Origin: Tillus elongatus
Taxonomy: Eukaryota > Arthropoda > Insecta > Coleoptera > Cleridae
Assembly: GCA_964006375.1 (NCBI GenBank)
Contig: OZ023267.1
Location: 83,640,906-83,704,905, forward strand
Direction of reading: 5' to 3'
DNA length: 64,000 nt
Part shown: positions 1 through 13,769 of the stretch, one piece after another
Numbering within the stretch: position 1 is the first letter of the stretch
Layout: each line of letters begins with the position of its first letter
Notes under the pieces: generated by a model
Told to the model about the DNA's origin: nothing
The model's database searches: none
What the model saw: only the letters and a program-made list of their open reading frames with translations
Position numbers and translations under genes: made by a program

Positions 1-1
1 C

Positions 2-3000
2 TACAATTCTTTTCTATTTAATCGAAAATCGTCTCTTAGAGCCAGTGGAGGAACTGCTATATTTACCTCCACAGAGATTATGGTTAAAAGCATAGCTTTG
101 AACACCCACATCGAAGCAATTGCAAAAGACGTATTGACTCCCACAAGGTTCTCTATATGCAGTATATATTGTCCAGATAGCCAACCACTAAATGAGCGTG
201 ACATTCATGAGCTTATAAAACAACTACCTTCGCCGTTTTACCATTTAGGCGATTTTAACTCTAGAAGCAGCGCGTGGGGCAACATCAAAACGGATCAAAG
301 AGGTAGAGAAATTGAGAAACTCCTACAATCCTCAAATCTAATACTTCTAAACACAGGCGAACCTACACATTTTTGTGCAAGATCTGGAAGTTTAACTTGC
401 ATTGACCTCAGTTTTTGCAGTCCTAGCTTGTCAATGTCCACAGAATGGAAACCCCACGATGACCTATATGACAGTGACCACTTTCCTATTTGCATTAAAA
501 AGTCTGTTGCTGGTACCCAACCAACATTCCTCATCAGTAAATGGAATATTTTTTCAGCAAACTGGGAATGTTACAGAGAAGAAATAATTGAAAAGATGGA
601 AGAATTCAACATCGATACGAATGCAGAGGCGCGTTTAAACCATTTCAACAAAATAATCATTAGTTCAGCAACCAATCACATAGGCAAGTGTACTACTAAC
701 AGCAGACGACCGCAAGTACCTTGGTGGAACAACAGTTGCAAAATTGCTGTCCAAGAAGCAAAACGAGCTCTCAATAAGTTTAGAAAACACAGAACACAAC
801 ACAATTTTCTGGACTTGAAGAGACTTAAGGCATTGGCTCGGAAAATAATTAGAGAGAGCAAACAAAAATCATGGGAAGAATATGTGGGAACTCTATCTAT
901 AAAAACCCCTTCATCTGCAGTATGGAACAAAATTAATAGGATTAAAGGAAAGCAAAATTTTCACCATATACCGGGTTTATATGATAGTCAAGACAACCTG
1001 GTCACTTCAAACGTCGATATGGCAAATCTAATGGCAAAAAGTTTTGACGACATCTCTGCCAATGAAAACTACTCTTCAGATTTTCTCAAAATAAAACAGG
1101 AAACTGAATCAAACATTCGTATAGATCCTGGTGATGATAACGCAGCTCCAATCAATTCATCTATTAGAATGGAAGAGCTTAGTGGAGTACTCGCCAACGC
1201 AAATAGCTCGGCAGCAGGTCCAGACGATATTCCTATGGTATTTTTAAAAGAATTACCTTTAATTGCGTTAAGTAAACTACTTGATATTTACAACCTAATT
1301 TGGGCGAGTCATCAATTTCCCTCCATCTGGCAAGAAGCTGATGTGCTACCGCTTGACAAAATAGGCAAGCCAAAAGATAGAATCTCTGGATATAGATCAA
1401 TGTCTCTCACATGTACTTCCTGCAAGGTTTTAGAAAAAATAATTAATAACAGATTAATTTGGACTCTCGAGAGCAAAAGTATGTTAAGCCAACATCAAAA
1501 TGGATTTAGACCAAACAGGTCTACCATGGATAGCTTGATAACACTAAACTTCGAAATAACAGAAGCATTTGCATGCAAACAATAAGTACTTGCAGTATTC
1601 TTAGATATAAACAGAGCGTTCGATACAACGTGGAGACACAAGGTTGTTCGTGATCTACACGATAATTATATAAAGGGAAACATTCTTCACTTTATACAAC
1701 ACTTCCTAGAAAATAGGCGATTTAGAGTCAAATTGAACGGAGCCATCTCATCCCAGTATGAACTAGAGAATGGAGTTCCTCAAGGTTGTGTATTGAGTAC
1801 CACTCTTTTCCTAATAGCCATAAACAGTGTCACTAAATACATAGCACAACCAGTTAAGATATCCCTTTTTGCCGACGACATAGTACTTTTTTGTAGAGAA
1901 AATAATGCAGATTCAACCAGAATACTACTACAAGATTCCATACTCTCAATTCAGAAATGCTCAGAAGAACTTGGTTTTACCTTTTCCGTGGAAAAATCAG
2001 AAGTGATGCTCTTCTCTCAAAGAAGGCACGTCAGCACCATCACTCCTCTACAACTATACAACAGTGATTTAGCCATGAAAGATGAACATAGATTCCTTGG
2101 GATGATATTAGATACCAAAGTAACATGGATATCTCATATTAATTATATTAAAATGGAATGTCTTAAGAAAATTAATATCCTAAAAGTACTGGCAAATCAA
2201 AATTGGGGAGCTAGCGAAACTGTGCTCCTTACAATATACCGATGCCTTATTAGATCAAGACTTGACTATGGTTCTATTTTATATTCATCAGCTAGTAAGT
2301 CAACTCTTAAGCAACTAAATGTTATCCAAAATACAGCATTAAGACTAGCAACAGGAGCTTTTAGGACCAGTCCTACTTTAAGTATACTAAGGGAAACTGG
2401 AGAGATACCTTTGTGGCTAAGGAGGAAACATTTATCGCTGTCATATGCTGCGAAGATTACATCGGATACATGCAACCCTGCACACTCGATTGTTATGAAC
2501 AGGGTATTTCAAAACTATTCACGCCTTACTAACATATATTTAGATATACACAATAATTTAAGCTCAAGAGATATCCACTACGTCCGAAAGAATGTTGTCC
2601 AAGATCCTCCATGGTTGGAAAACCACCTCATTATCAACACAACCTTGAGTATTTACAACAAACGAACAACACCTGCCCCCTCTCTAAGAGCAGATTTCTA
2701 TGGGGTTCTCAGCCAGTACCCATATGACGCAATATATTACACTGATGCATCTAGATGCGGCTTAACCACTGGTTGCTCCGTTTTCGGAGTGGATTTAAAA
2801 CTGAGTCTACGACTCTCGGATGTTTGCAGTGTGTATACAGCAGAGCTCACAGCCGTACACTTCTGTCTAGAAATTTTCCTTAAATCTTCCCATACCAGAT
2901 CGATTATCTGCTGCGACTCATTATCAGCTGTCAATGCCATAGGAACACTTTACAACAAACATCCTATTGTTGCAGACATACATAAAACAGCAAGGGAAAT

Positions 3001-3535
3001 ATCCCAGTGTGGAAAATCGACAGTAATAATATGGGTGCCATCTCACTCTGGTATAGGAGGCAACATAGAGGCAGACAACTTAGCTAGGAAGGCTTGTGGA
3101 AAAATTAATCCAGATCATGAGTTTATTATACATACAGACCTTCAAACTCACTTAAAACACACTGTTTACGAGGAATGGCAACATTTGTGGTTTAGTGCTC
3201 AAACTAAACTCAGAAACATAGAATCCACCACTCAGATAACAAAAATAACAAACCTAAACAGACGAGAACTTATCATTATCAGAAGGTTAAGGATTGGTCA
3301 TACTATGCTTACACACAAACACCTACTAGAAAAAAGTGAACCTCCTTTATGCAGCCATTGTAGTACTCAACTCACAGTAAACTACATTTTGACTGAGTGC
3401 CCGGGATTTAGTGAACAACGGTCGTATCTGGATCTTAAGGAAAACATCAGTGACATCCTCAGTTTCTCCGGAACCAATGATCTATCGAGACTAATTTATT
3501 TCTTGAAAGCTACTAATGTTTACAACACATTGTAA
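2..3535 (+). pseudogene. LINE ORF2: endonuclease, reverse transcriptase, RNase H (5' end outside window)
   Basis: The frame is open from the first bases of the window, so the true start lies upstream. It encodes the second half of an APE-type endonuclease (GGTAIF, then GDFNSRSSAWG and SDHFP), a reverse transcriptase with FADD at 1868-1879, and an RNase H domain with its acidic set visible (YTDAS, AELTA, CDSLSA, EAD after HSGIGG). A C-terminal Cys motif (CSHC...C) follows. The EN-RT-RNase H order is that of I-group non-LTR retrotransposons, which copy their RNA at a nicked target site. The only break seen is an in-frame TAA at 1583-1585, just before the conserved VLAVFLDI motif; the same frame continues to 3535. 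One stop in about 1,180 codons suggests a fairly recent copy. The exact clade (I, LOA or relative) is not resolved. Confidence 0.9.
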
Positions 3536-3682
3536 CTTAAGATTCCATATTTATGTTATACTAAGTTAGACGAGTGTTTGTGTTTATAACTTCTGTTTCA
3601 GATTTATTTTTATTTTTTGTCTGTGCCAATGGCTTTTATTGTCGAGGCACCTATTATTAATAAAAAAAAATAAAAAAATATC
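3536..3682 (+). other. 3' UTR and A-rich tail of the first LINE
   Basis: This short stretch after the ORF2 stop ends in an A-rich run (taataaaaaaaaataaaaaaat, about 3656-3680), as expected for the 3' end of a LINE. Sequence beyond about 3683 has a different, AT-rich character. No target-site duplication can be tested because the 5' end is outside the window. Confidence 0.6.
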
Positions 3683-3851
3683 AAAAATATCATATAAAAT
3701 TAGTATTTGAAATCAAAGTGTACAACTTACATTAAAAAATGTTTATTTTCCAATGACTATACATTCAAAATTAAAATATTATATTTAATAAAGCAGTAGA
3801 CGAGATTTACTGAAGCTAATTAAAATAAAAGATCAGCATTCCGTGGCTGAA

Positions 3852-3918
3852 TCACGTCTCCATCTTGATAGGTGCGTTAAACGCAGCAAACACATCATCA
3901 GAGTGATAAACTTTGGTA
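3852..3918 (-). other. candidate terminal coding exon (unidentified host gene)
   Basis: On the minus strand, a splice acceptor (ttattgttatag, AG at 3920-3919) is followed by an open stretch reading TKVYHSDDVFAAFNAPIKME-T and a stop at 3854-3852. About 1.2 kb upstream on the same strand is a strong donor, CAG|GTAAGT, with the exon ending at 5098. Joining the two keeps the frame open through IAEIN-S into TKVYH. The protein is not recognised. This may be the 3' end of a host gene, or chance: the evidence is only the splice signals and a matching phase. Confidence 0.25.
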
Positions 3919-5097
3919 CTATAACAATAAAATTCAATTAATTTAGGAAGCAAATAGGATAAAATGTGTGGAAAAATACAAACACAACATGATTAGACTG
4001 ATATGAAGGTATAGCAATCAGAAATTATTGACATATTATAGATTACCTGTTATTTTGAGATGTGGTCCAGTGTAATTATAACATAATAAGGAAAACTCCT
4101 TTCCACAGCAATTTTCATGATAAAAATTGACAGAAACCATAAATAGTAACTCTATATATATTGTGTACCATATCAGTGTCACGTCCATATAATTTGCAAA
4201 TTGATAGTGCATGTCATTTCAAAATTTACATAATATGGCATTTCGGAATTTCCACAAAATTTGATAATACCTGTAAAATCAAAACAGATTTAATAATTTG
4301 AAAGCATTTGGTTGATTATATCATTATGAATCTCTAGAGTAACATAGTAGCAAGGAAAATGAAAGAAAAATGCAACTTTTAACAATTGTTGAACATCATG
4401 TTACGAGAGGACGGCTTATGTATATTTGATATTGTTTGTTGCTGTTTATTGTTTAATAGTGTATTAAACTGTATTTTTGATTACTGTATATATTTATAAT
4501 TGTAGGTAAGTAGATTATTATAAAACATTTTAAACTGGAAATTGAAATGTCAACAGATGAAAGAATTACAAATGTCATGTATAGATTATAAGATTATCAC
4601 TGAACCAAATCACATGTAAAATCGCTCTATGTAATCAGGAAATTGTCTAGAATAAGTTTTTCATTATATAATTTGTGTATTATAAAGATTAGCGGTCAGT
4701 AATTTTCATATTAATGACAATTGTCAATTTTGAAAAATGGCAACATTGCCATTAAAATTAAGACCATACGGTATAATGAAACCACATGTATGGGGTATCA
4801 AAATACGCAGTTTTAAACAAGCTTTCTTTTAAAGTATAGCATGTTTGAATAGCTGTAATATTAAAAAAAAACATAAATAAACAGGTCTAAAATTAACATA
4901 GCGTCAGGACGCTAATTCATTTTTTTTTCTGTTTTTATATAAAAGAAATGTCGATTTATTGCATCGAAGCAGTCAAATTTAAGTAGCTAAAGAGAGCACA
5001 TCAGAATTTTAATTGATTTCCAGCATTTATTCTCAACAATTTTAGCTTATATTTTTAAATAAAAATAATTAAATAAGGTTGACAAGTTTCAACTTAC

Positions 5098-5114
5098 CTG
5101 TTTATTTCTGCGAT
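5098..5114 (-). other. candidate small exon upstream of a strong splice donor
   Basis: Minus strand reads atcgcagaaataaacag followed by gtaagttg, a near-consensus 5' splice site. The acceptor is uncertain: either ...ataataaacag directly upstream (17-nt exon) or ...ccaatatag (34 nt), both open in the frame that joins to 3918. Weak and hypothetical. Confidence 0.15.
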
Positions 5115-5920
5115 CTGTTTATTATTAATAACTATATTGGAACAAATATTATTCAATCAATTAATGGAAACTGGAGAATATATGGTAAATTAATGAATTC
5201 TTGTTGGAATTTTATTAGTTAATATTAAATAAAAATAAAAAAAACCCAAACTGTCAACTGCAATTAGACTAGGCAAGGGATTCTTTTTTATCTTTATCTG
5301 ATTGAAAGAAGAATCCGTAAAAACGAAATTAGACCCAGAAACTATACACATAACCCAAGTGTATAGTGTACAGAATAACTATTAAAACACATGGAGGCAA
5401 ATACTTCAAGTTTAATTTAAAGGTTGGTGGATGGAACTTATGTTATGTAGCTCAATAGCTATTAACAAAAAATAATAATAATTTAATAACTAAATAAAAA
5501 GGACTGTACCTGCATAAAAATCGTAAGTACCCTTTCAAGGGAAGTTTGATTATTGTTAAGAATTTGTAATATTAATAAGAATTTTATAGTTAAGCGATAT
5601 TTCTTTTCCTAATTTTTAAAAAATTGTTCTATTTTGTTTGTTATTTAAATTGTTTGTTAATAAATTTTCCATTTGTGTTTGAAATCCATTTCATTATTAA
5701 GAAAAAACCCCTGAATCTCGTAATTAAGCTCATACAAATTTTTATTAACAAAGTGGTGCATTTTTCGACTCATGAACCCAAGCTCTGAGATTTATTAATA
5801 ATTTGTTAATATAAAAAGATTAAAACAAAAAAACAATATATTTATACATTTTTATAAAGAGTCTCATGCAAAATTAACTAAAAGAAAATAAGGATTCCAA
5901 GGGCAACTGAATATAACAGG

Positions 5921-6000
<80 letters not shown>
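5921..6000. repeat. (TA)n microsatellite
   Basis: About 80 bp of nearly uninterrupted TA. It is one of several long TA tracts in the window; here it separates the AT-rich stretch from the decayed gag-like region. Confidence 0.97.
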
Positions 6001-6004
<4 letters not shown>

Positions 6005-6369
6005 GATGTTTTTATTCTTACCTTGCCCTTATAGAAACCATATCAAATCCCCAATAATAAATTTTGACTGCTTTAGGCTTGCCTTCTTTAGCTAGAAAAA
6101 TTTTTATTCACGCTTTCAGTTATAAACAATTTAATTATGAAATTGAAAACCTTTTTGATTGGTTTGAAGCTTTTAAATCCTCAGATATTGTTATTAATAA
6201 CCACCTAGTTGTGTGTGTGTTTTTTTTTAATACCGAGTTCCCCTTTTCCCATAGCGGGTGTTCGTACGCGTGCATCCGAACCGATTTCTATAACATGTTC
6301 GTATATACCCCCATATTTGGACACTTTTTTATTGCTGCTGCCATTGTAAGTTTCTATATGTTTCATTTT

Positions 6370-7016
6370 GATATTAGGTCATTTCCTTTGTCATTCGCTT
6401 GATTATTCTGATATCCAACTCTTTCTTGTATTATTAATCTGTAACTACTGTTTATCAGTCGATATATGCTCCTTTTACTGGACTTTTCATCTTAATCCCC
6501 TATATTTCCGCTTATTTTTAATTGTTTATCGCATTTCGCTTCTTTCAGCTTTAACATCCATATTTTCTCGCAACTACTGTGCACATAATCATCTACATTA
6601 CTCTTCATTATCTCAATATTGCCCTCTATGGGTTTACATATTCACTGGTTAGCTTCTCCATCTATTAAATTCATTTCACTGTTCGTACATATATATTTTT
6701 GACTTTTCCCATTACTCCTTGTTTCAGACGTTTTTATTCTGCTGTTCATCATACTCAATGTTCCATAATTTTCTCCAAATCTCACTTAATTGACCTTGAT
6801 AACTATTTGCGTCATATATTTTTCTTTCTTTTTCCTCGTTCGTTGACAGCTCTGGTCCTCTTATATTGGGTTTAAACTTGTCCCCACTACTTCGTTTGTA
6901 TCCGATTGCATTTCTTGTTTGACGTACAATTCTAATGCTTGTTTGTTGTACGATCCTTCCCCAAGCTTGGCTGATTACTAATCTTTTCTACCTCGGTTCT
7001 GGCCTATACTCTTCTT
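6370..7016 (-). pseudogene. decayed coding-like stretch, probably downstream part of the gag-like element
   Basis: Read on the minus strand, two long frames are open apart from scattered stops. One (about 7015-6725) includes GYKRSSGDKFKPNIRGPE. The other (about 6720-6370) is rich in Asn, Lys and Ser and ends near NNQANDKGNDLISK. The composition matches the gag-like frame further upstream on the same strand (7350-8489). No enzyme motif could be recognised, so the assignment to the same element rests on strand, position and composition only. Confidence 0.3.
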
Positions 7017-7029
7017 TCAAGTTTGACAG

Positions 7030-7332
7030 TGGCCTTAAGTTTTGAATTTTGAGGTGTTATTTGGTCGAAATAGTTTTGGTTCAGTTTATAGACTTAATCC
7101 AGGTCTGTAATTTTGAATTTTGAGTGTTATCGTTGTTCGAAAAATTGTTGGTTGAGTTTAAAGACTTCCCAGGTCTATAATTTTTTATTTGGATTGCTAT
7201 GTTATTTCAAAAAAATGTTGGTTGAGTTTAAAGACGTCTTATTAGGTCTTATTATGTTTTAATTTTGAATTTTCAACATACTCGGTATTTATAAACAATT
7301 TTGGTTGAGTTTAAAGACTTCCCCAGGTCTTT
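7030..7332. repeat. diverged tandem repeat, about four 70-80 bp units
   Basis: Four units share the core ttggttgagtttaaagac followed by ttccccaggtct; the aggtct ends fall near 7103, 7171, 7245 and 7326. The repeat sits inside the decayed gag-like region and separates its two halves. Confidence 0.75.
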
Positions 7333-7349
7333 CATCTCATTCTAGTTCA

Positions 7350-8489
7350 TTAATTCTTCGTAGTCGTTCCATATTTTGTTGCTGCGTCATCTCCATATCC
7401 GTTATCTTGTCTTCTCCACTGCTCATGATTTTTATCAGACTCTTCTGCCTGTCTTGCATCGTATTCTATGCTAAAATCGCCTTTGTTAGTATCCTCGTTC
7501 CTTTGGCATTTATACTTATTCGTGCCATCGTTACCATCCATGTTTTGTCGTCTATACTTATTATTTCCTTTACGTTTCCGTTTAACTTTGTCACCCTTAT
7601 TCCTGATTTCTTCTAGGCCTGATCGTTTCTTCTTATTGGTTCTATTCCCCATACTTTGTCTCTCTGCTCTTGTCTATTTTTCAAAGCATTCTTCCATTTC
7701 TTCTTTGAGTCTTTTATTCCCTAATTCCAGCTTTATATCTGGTTATTCTTTTCGATTTTCCAAATTCCCATTCGTTTCTCTTAATTTCTCTTCCATTTCG
7801 GTTTCATATCTGTTTCTTTTGTGTTTTCAAATCTTTCTATGCCCTCTCATTCGCTGATTTCTTTCATTCACTCTCTCTGTTATTTCATCTATCGGTTCAT
7901 CATCATTCGCTCTGATTTTCCCTATTATTATCTTACGTACTACATCCATCTTTGTCTATACTTTACTTTCTGGCTTTCGCACGGCCTTGTTTTCCTCTTC
8001 TATTTCCATTTCTACATCTTTTTTCACTTCTGGTACACTTTTTTCAGATTTCCCTGTTATTTTAGCATTCATTTCGTTCAATCGTTCATTCATCAGGTTC
8101 ATAACTTCAATCATTTTGAGCTCTTGCTTATCCACTTTTTCTCCTATTTTATCAATTTTCGCATTTGTATCAAGTTTCATGGTATGCATCAATATGGTAT
8201 TCTCACTGTTAGGTCTTTGTTAATTCGCTTCATTTGCCTCATTTTCTTCATCCATTGACATTTCTCCAGTTGCCTCTGCATTTGCATGTACCATCACTTT
8301 CACTCTCTTACCCGCATTCTCATTCATTTCTACTTCAGGCACTCTCTCGTCATTCATTTCCACATTTTCCTGTAACATTTCCTCGTGTACCTCCATTTCT
8401 TCTTCGTGTTCCGGTCGTCCTTCATCTCCAGGATCATGTCTGTCTCTTGACGTGGCTTTGCTCCTAGTAGTCATTTTCTTATTTGGCAT
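7350..8489 (-). pseudogene. decayed gag-like ORF of an LTR-type element
   Basis: One minus-strand frame runs from an ATG at 8489 to a stop at 7350, broken by about five internal stops, including those at 8222-8220 and 7958-7956. All intact segments share this frame. The first 90 residues (MPNKKMTTRSKATSRDR...) are strongly acidic with many Glu, Met and Asn. The next 78 form a likely coiled coil (KIDKIGEKVDKQELKMIEVM). The last ~100 are basic (KRKRKGNNKYRRQ), as in nucleic-acid-binding ends of gag proteins. Upstream lie three primer-site-like motifs, which is why a retroelement gag is favoured. No zinc knuckle, protease or RT was found, so family placement is open. Confidence 0.45.
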
Positions 8490-8551
8490 TTTTCTTCCTT
8501 TCTTATTTTTAATTACCCTGCTTTATTGATTATTTTACCCGCGAACCTAGA

Positions 8552-8690
8552 AAGCTCCCACGTTTAGGCGACAATTGATAAAGTATGTTAAGCTAGGGTT
8601 GCTAGTCCCACGATTGGGGCGCTAATTGATAAAGTAGGGTTGTATTAGCGTTTTCAGTCCCACGATTGGGTGATAATTGATATGGTAACT
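8552..8690 (-). repeat. three tandem primer-binding-site-like motifs
   Basis: Three copies about 52 bp apart read on the minus strand as caattatcaCCCAATCGTGG, caattagCGCCCCAATCGTG and caattgtCGCCTAAACGTGG. They resemble the lysine-tRNA type primer site TGGCGCCCAACGTGGGG used by many LTR elements. They lie just upstream of the gag-like ATG at 8489. A single site would be usual; triplication is odd. No LTR boundary could be fixed upstream. Confidence 0.4.
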
Positions 8691-8699
8691 AGTTTAAAT

Positions 8700-10470
<1,771 letters not shown>

Positions 10471-10491
10471 CACACACACACACACACACAC

Positions 10492-10567
<76 letters not shown>
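10471..10567. repeat. compound (CA)n(TA)n microsatellite
   Basis: About 22 bp of CA (10471-10492) run directly into about 74 bp of TA. Open frames across it are products of the repeat. Confidence 0.97.
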
Positions 10568-10569
<2 letters not shown>

Positions 10570-11150
10570 GCGGTAATTAGTGTGTGATATACTTGGTTCT
10601 CGGGTTGAACCGCGCCTAGGATTGATTAAAACTCGACGATTCGGCACCAGTTTCGGAGCCATTTTCAAGAGGTTAAGGATATGAACTCTTAAGGCCTTAA
10701 TCTGCTTACTCCTTAGATCAGTAAATAAGAATGGGTTATGTTGTTGTAACTCGATTATGGGACCTCAATCTGCCTACTCCCCAAATCTCGCTGGAGGTCG
10801 TCTCTAGCGTCTCAGTGTGTTCAGCCCTAAACCTGAGAGAGTTCTGAGAGTTTGTCGCAAGACCTGTATTATTTGTAACATTTTGTCTACCTGCCTCGAT
10901 TGGTGTAATTGGTTGGGTCGAGGTCTACCCTAACGGTACTTATAGGATTAAGCTGATTAGAGGTATTTGTTGAGTCAGGTAATGGGGAAGTTAAATTGTC
11001 TATTGAATTAATTGTATTTTTGTGTGTTTGTAAATTATTACAAACACATTATTATTAAATAATAATAACTCAGCTTTATTTCAAATACTGTCACATGCGA
11101 ATTACAGAAGAAAAAATTGTCAATGAAGGGTGAAATAACAACAAGTAACT
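10568..11150. other. GC-richer unassigned stretch, probably an old transposon piece
   Basis: Base composition rises next to the microsatellite. On the minus strand it begins with a phrase (aatggctccgaaac...gccgaatcgtcgag) of the kind often found near the ends of dispersed arthropod repeats. No coding domain was found. Confidence 0.3.
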
Positions 11151-11189
11151 TATACAACATTCAAATTTTTAATGAACACTATGAATAAG

Positions 11190-11600
11190 GTAGAGTATAT
11201 CGATGAGCAAAAAAATCGTGTATATTATAAGGCTCCATATTTATAAGAGACTCTTTAACTTTTTTTGGAAAATAATTTAGTGCATATGGTATCTTTCAAT
11301 GAGTGTGTTAGGTTATTATAATATCTCGCTGCATAATAGTAGGTGCTTTTCTCAAACTTTGCTAAATTACGTGACGGGCATTTTATGTTCAAGGTTCTTA
11401 TGTTATGACTGATGAGATTGTAAATTTTCAAATCGATGAAAACTACTGTTTACAAGTTTCAGGCATTCATAAATATGTAATGTTGCTACAGTTAATATTT
11501 CATATTTTTGTAATGTTCCTCTACATGATTAATTAGATTTCATGCCATATATTATTCTCAATGTTCTTTTTTGGATACGAAATATTCTCTCTACATCCTC
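11190..11600 (-). pseudogene. LINE reverse transcriptase C-terminal fragment (decayed)
   Basis: Minus-strand translation in two frames gives the conserved tail found after the RT core in Jockey/CR1-group LINEs: FRIQKRTLRIIYGMKSN, then SCRGTLQKYEILTVATLHIY, and after a frameshift LAKFEKSTYYYAARYYNNLT. The same layout (QKR.R.I, ILTV..., YYxNLLP) occurs in the LINE at 26512-30572. Several stops and at least one frameshift are present, and everything upstream of the tail is missing, as in a 5'-truncated copy. Confidence 0.65.
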
Positions 11601-11744
11601 CTAAAAATTTAATTCCAAAACTTAATCTAGACTGAAAAATTTGAGAAATATCCTTCTTAAAGTATAAATGTTTACATATCTACTAACTGTAGCTGTAATG
11701 AGGATACAATAGGTTTCCAAGTAATCGGAAGGCGAAGACCATCA

Positions 11745-11940
11745 TCTCTCTTATTTGAACAATTTTTTTTTACTTTCTCAAACAATAAAGTTATTTTGAT
11801 AAAATCTGGTACATCGTTTCTACTATATAGGTTATACTGGTAACCAAATTGGATGCCTGCTTTCATTAAAAAAAACTGTATTTACTATTAAAAGCATTTT
11901 AATGAAAATTCACTACCATAACGCACTTGCTGCGTCCAGA
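11745..11940 (+). mobile_element. terminal fragment of the hairpin-ended TA-bearing element (copy C)
   Basis: This 196-bp piece ends with tgaaaattcactaccataac, then gcacttgctgcgtccaga. It matches the right end of the copy at 35626-37359 and, inverted, the left end of the copy at 50349-51694. The rest of the element is absent, so it is truncated. Confidence 0.7.
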
Positions 11941-12317
11941 CTTTCTCATATAGAGAAGAAGCTACTTACACAGTCACAACTCTACCATACGATTATTCAT
12001 CTCAGCCTTTTTCACAAAAACTGTCAGCCTCCCATTCAATGATACATTGTGCATTTTCAGCATTTATGCATTATAAATAAAATGATAGACAGAAAAATAT
12101 ACAGATTAATTTAATTTATCGAAATATTAGAGACAAAAAGGATAACAAATATGTTTCAATGACTGTACATATTAGAAAATATTTTTAAAAAAAATTAAAT
12201 GCCAGTGTATATACAAAGGTATGTAGCTTTCAAATCTTAAAAAACTATGTATAATTTACTATTTAACACAAAAGAAAAATCATGCTTCTTGACAAACGCT
12301 GGAATTTATATATACAG

Positions 12318-12952
12318 GCTGTTCTCGACAATCGGGAACAATAGCTAACTTCCTTATCCTCATAGCTCGAAAGTCGGTTAATGGACAGAGTTGCTCAAAT
12401 AACCCTTCCCATTTCTAATCTGTCACCGGAAATCGCATTGCGCAACAAATGTCAGCGGTGCCGACATAACCTCATTTTCTTCTAATTGAACCAACCAATT
12501 TTCTCAGGAATGGATTGCATCTCGACCGTTCTTTGCGGCCATCACGCTATTTCTTCTCTAGCATAATGTATTCCATGAATAACTAGACCACGGATGTGAT
12601 CGTTCATGGTAATCGGGAACAATAGTTAACTTCCTTATCTTCCAAGTTACAGAATCGGTTAAATAGATGAAGTTGCTCAAATAACCAAATAACCTTTCTC
12701 ATCGCTAATCTATCACCGGAAATCGCATTACGCAACAAATGTCACAGGTGTCGACATAACCTCAAAATTTTCAAATTGAACCATAGTTAATTTTCTTCAA
12801 GAATTGATTGCATCTCGACCGGTATTTGCGGTCTTCACGCCATTTCTTCTCTAACGTCATATATTACATGGATAACTAGACCACGGATGTGATCGTTCAC
12901 GGTAATCAGGAACAATAGCTACCTTCCTCATCTTCCAAGTAATTGAATGAAT
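12318..12952 (+). repeat. tandem array of a ~285-bp unit (about 2.2 copies)
   Basis: Copies start near 12318, 12605 and 12898 (the last partial). Each contains atcgggaacaatag, then atcaccggaaatcgcatt, then gcatctcgacc, and ends near ggatgtgatcgttca. There is no coding potential. An inverted copy of the same unit lies at 13467-13745, so the locus can fold into a long hairpin. Confidence 0.85.
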
Positions 12953-13466
12953 TGGAAAACAAGCAATAGAAAAGAAGTGGAACTGAACTAAAAAACTAAT
13001 CTAAATACTAAAGAATGTATACCTACTTCATTAACACAAAAAATTAGCAAAATATAAACAGAGAGAGAACAATACCTAATTTGAACGAAATAGAATGAAC
13101 AATTTCAATTATACAACTTGAAAAATGTAAAAAATTCAGCTAATCTGACAAGCAAATGGAACAGTTATCAATGTGAGTTATTTTCTCACACACGTTGTCA
13201 AGCAAGAACGATTTCATTTATTACATTCAATTTTCTTGGGTGCTGTGGCAGATTTGTCACAGATTATTTAATCCATGATGTGCTGTGACATTTATGTTAT
13301 GTTTGACAAATATGAAAATATTCTCTTGACAATATTATAAATTGTTAGTGTACCGGGTGTTTTGTATGCGAGGCACATAATTGGGATCTTGAACCTAAAC
13401 GATACCAGAGTTGAAATTGCTTAAAAGTGCACGAGTTCAATTAAATGCCGCCTCGAATATAATATA

Positions 13467-13745
13467 ATTCATGAGAAAATTTCATTATGGTTCAATTTGA
13501 AAAAAATTAGGTTATGTCGACACCTTCGACATCTGTGGCGCAATGCGATTTCCAGTGACAGATTAGAGATGTGAAGGGTTATTTGAGCAACTTTGTCCAA
13601 CCGAATCTGTAACTTATAAGATAAGAAAGTTAGCTATTGTTCCCGATTACCGTGAACGATCACATCCATGGTCTAGTTATCCACGGAATACATGAAGTTA
13701 GAGAAGAAATAGCGTGACGACCGCAAAGAACGGTCGAGATGCAAT
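13467..13745 (-). repeat. inverted copy of the ~285-bp unit
   Basis: Reads as the reverse complement of the 12318-12952 unit (ttgagcaactttgtccaacc, gctattgttcccgattaccg, agaacggtcgagatgcaatt). It is separated from the tandem copies by about 515 bp of unrelated sequence. Confidence 0.85.
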
Positions 13746-13769
13746 TAATTCATCCATGACTTGAAAATA

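Larger units (their letters stand above)
3683..5920. other. AT-rich stretch, no identified gene
   Basis: About 2.2 kb of AT-rich sequence without a long open frame or recognised repeat. It holds the weak exon candidates listed separately (3852-3918 and the donor at 5096-5098, minus strand). A 38-codon minus-strand frame lies near 5660-5776 but matches nothing known. Confidence 0.5.

Noticed and set aside
7305..8467. Plus-strand frames rich in Phe, Leu and Ser
   Set aside because: They are the complement of the Lys/Glu-rich minus-strand gag-like frame.
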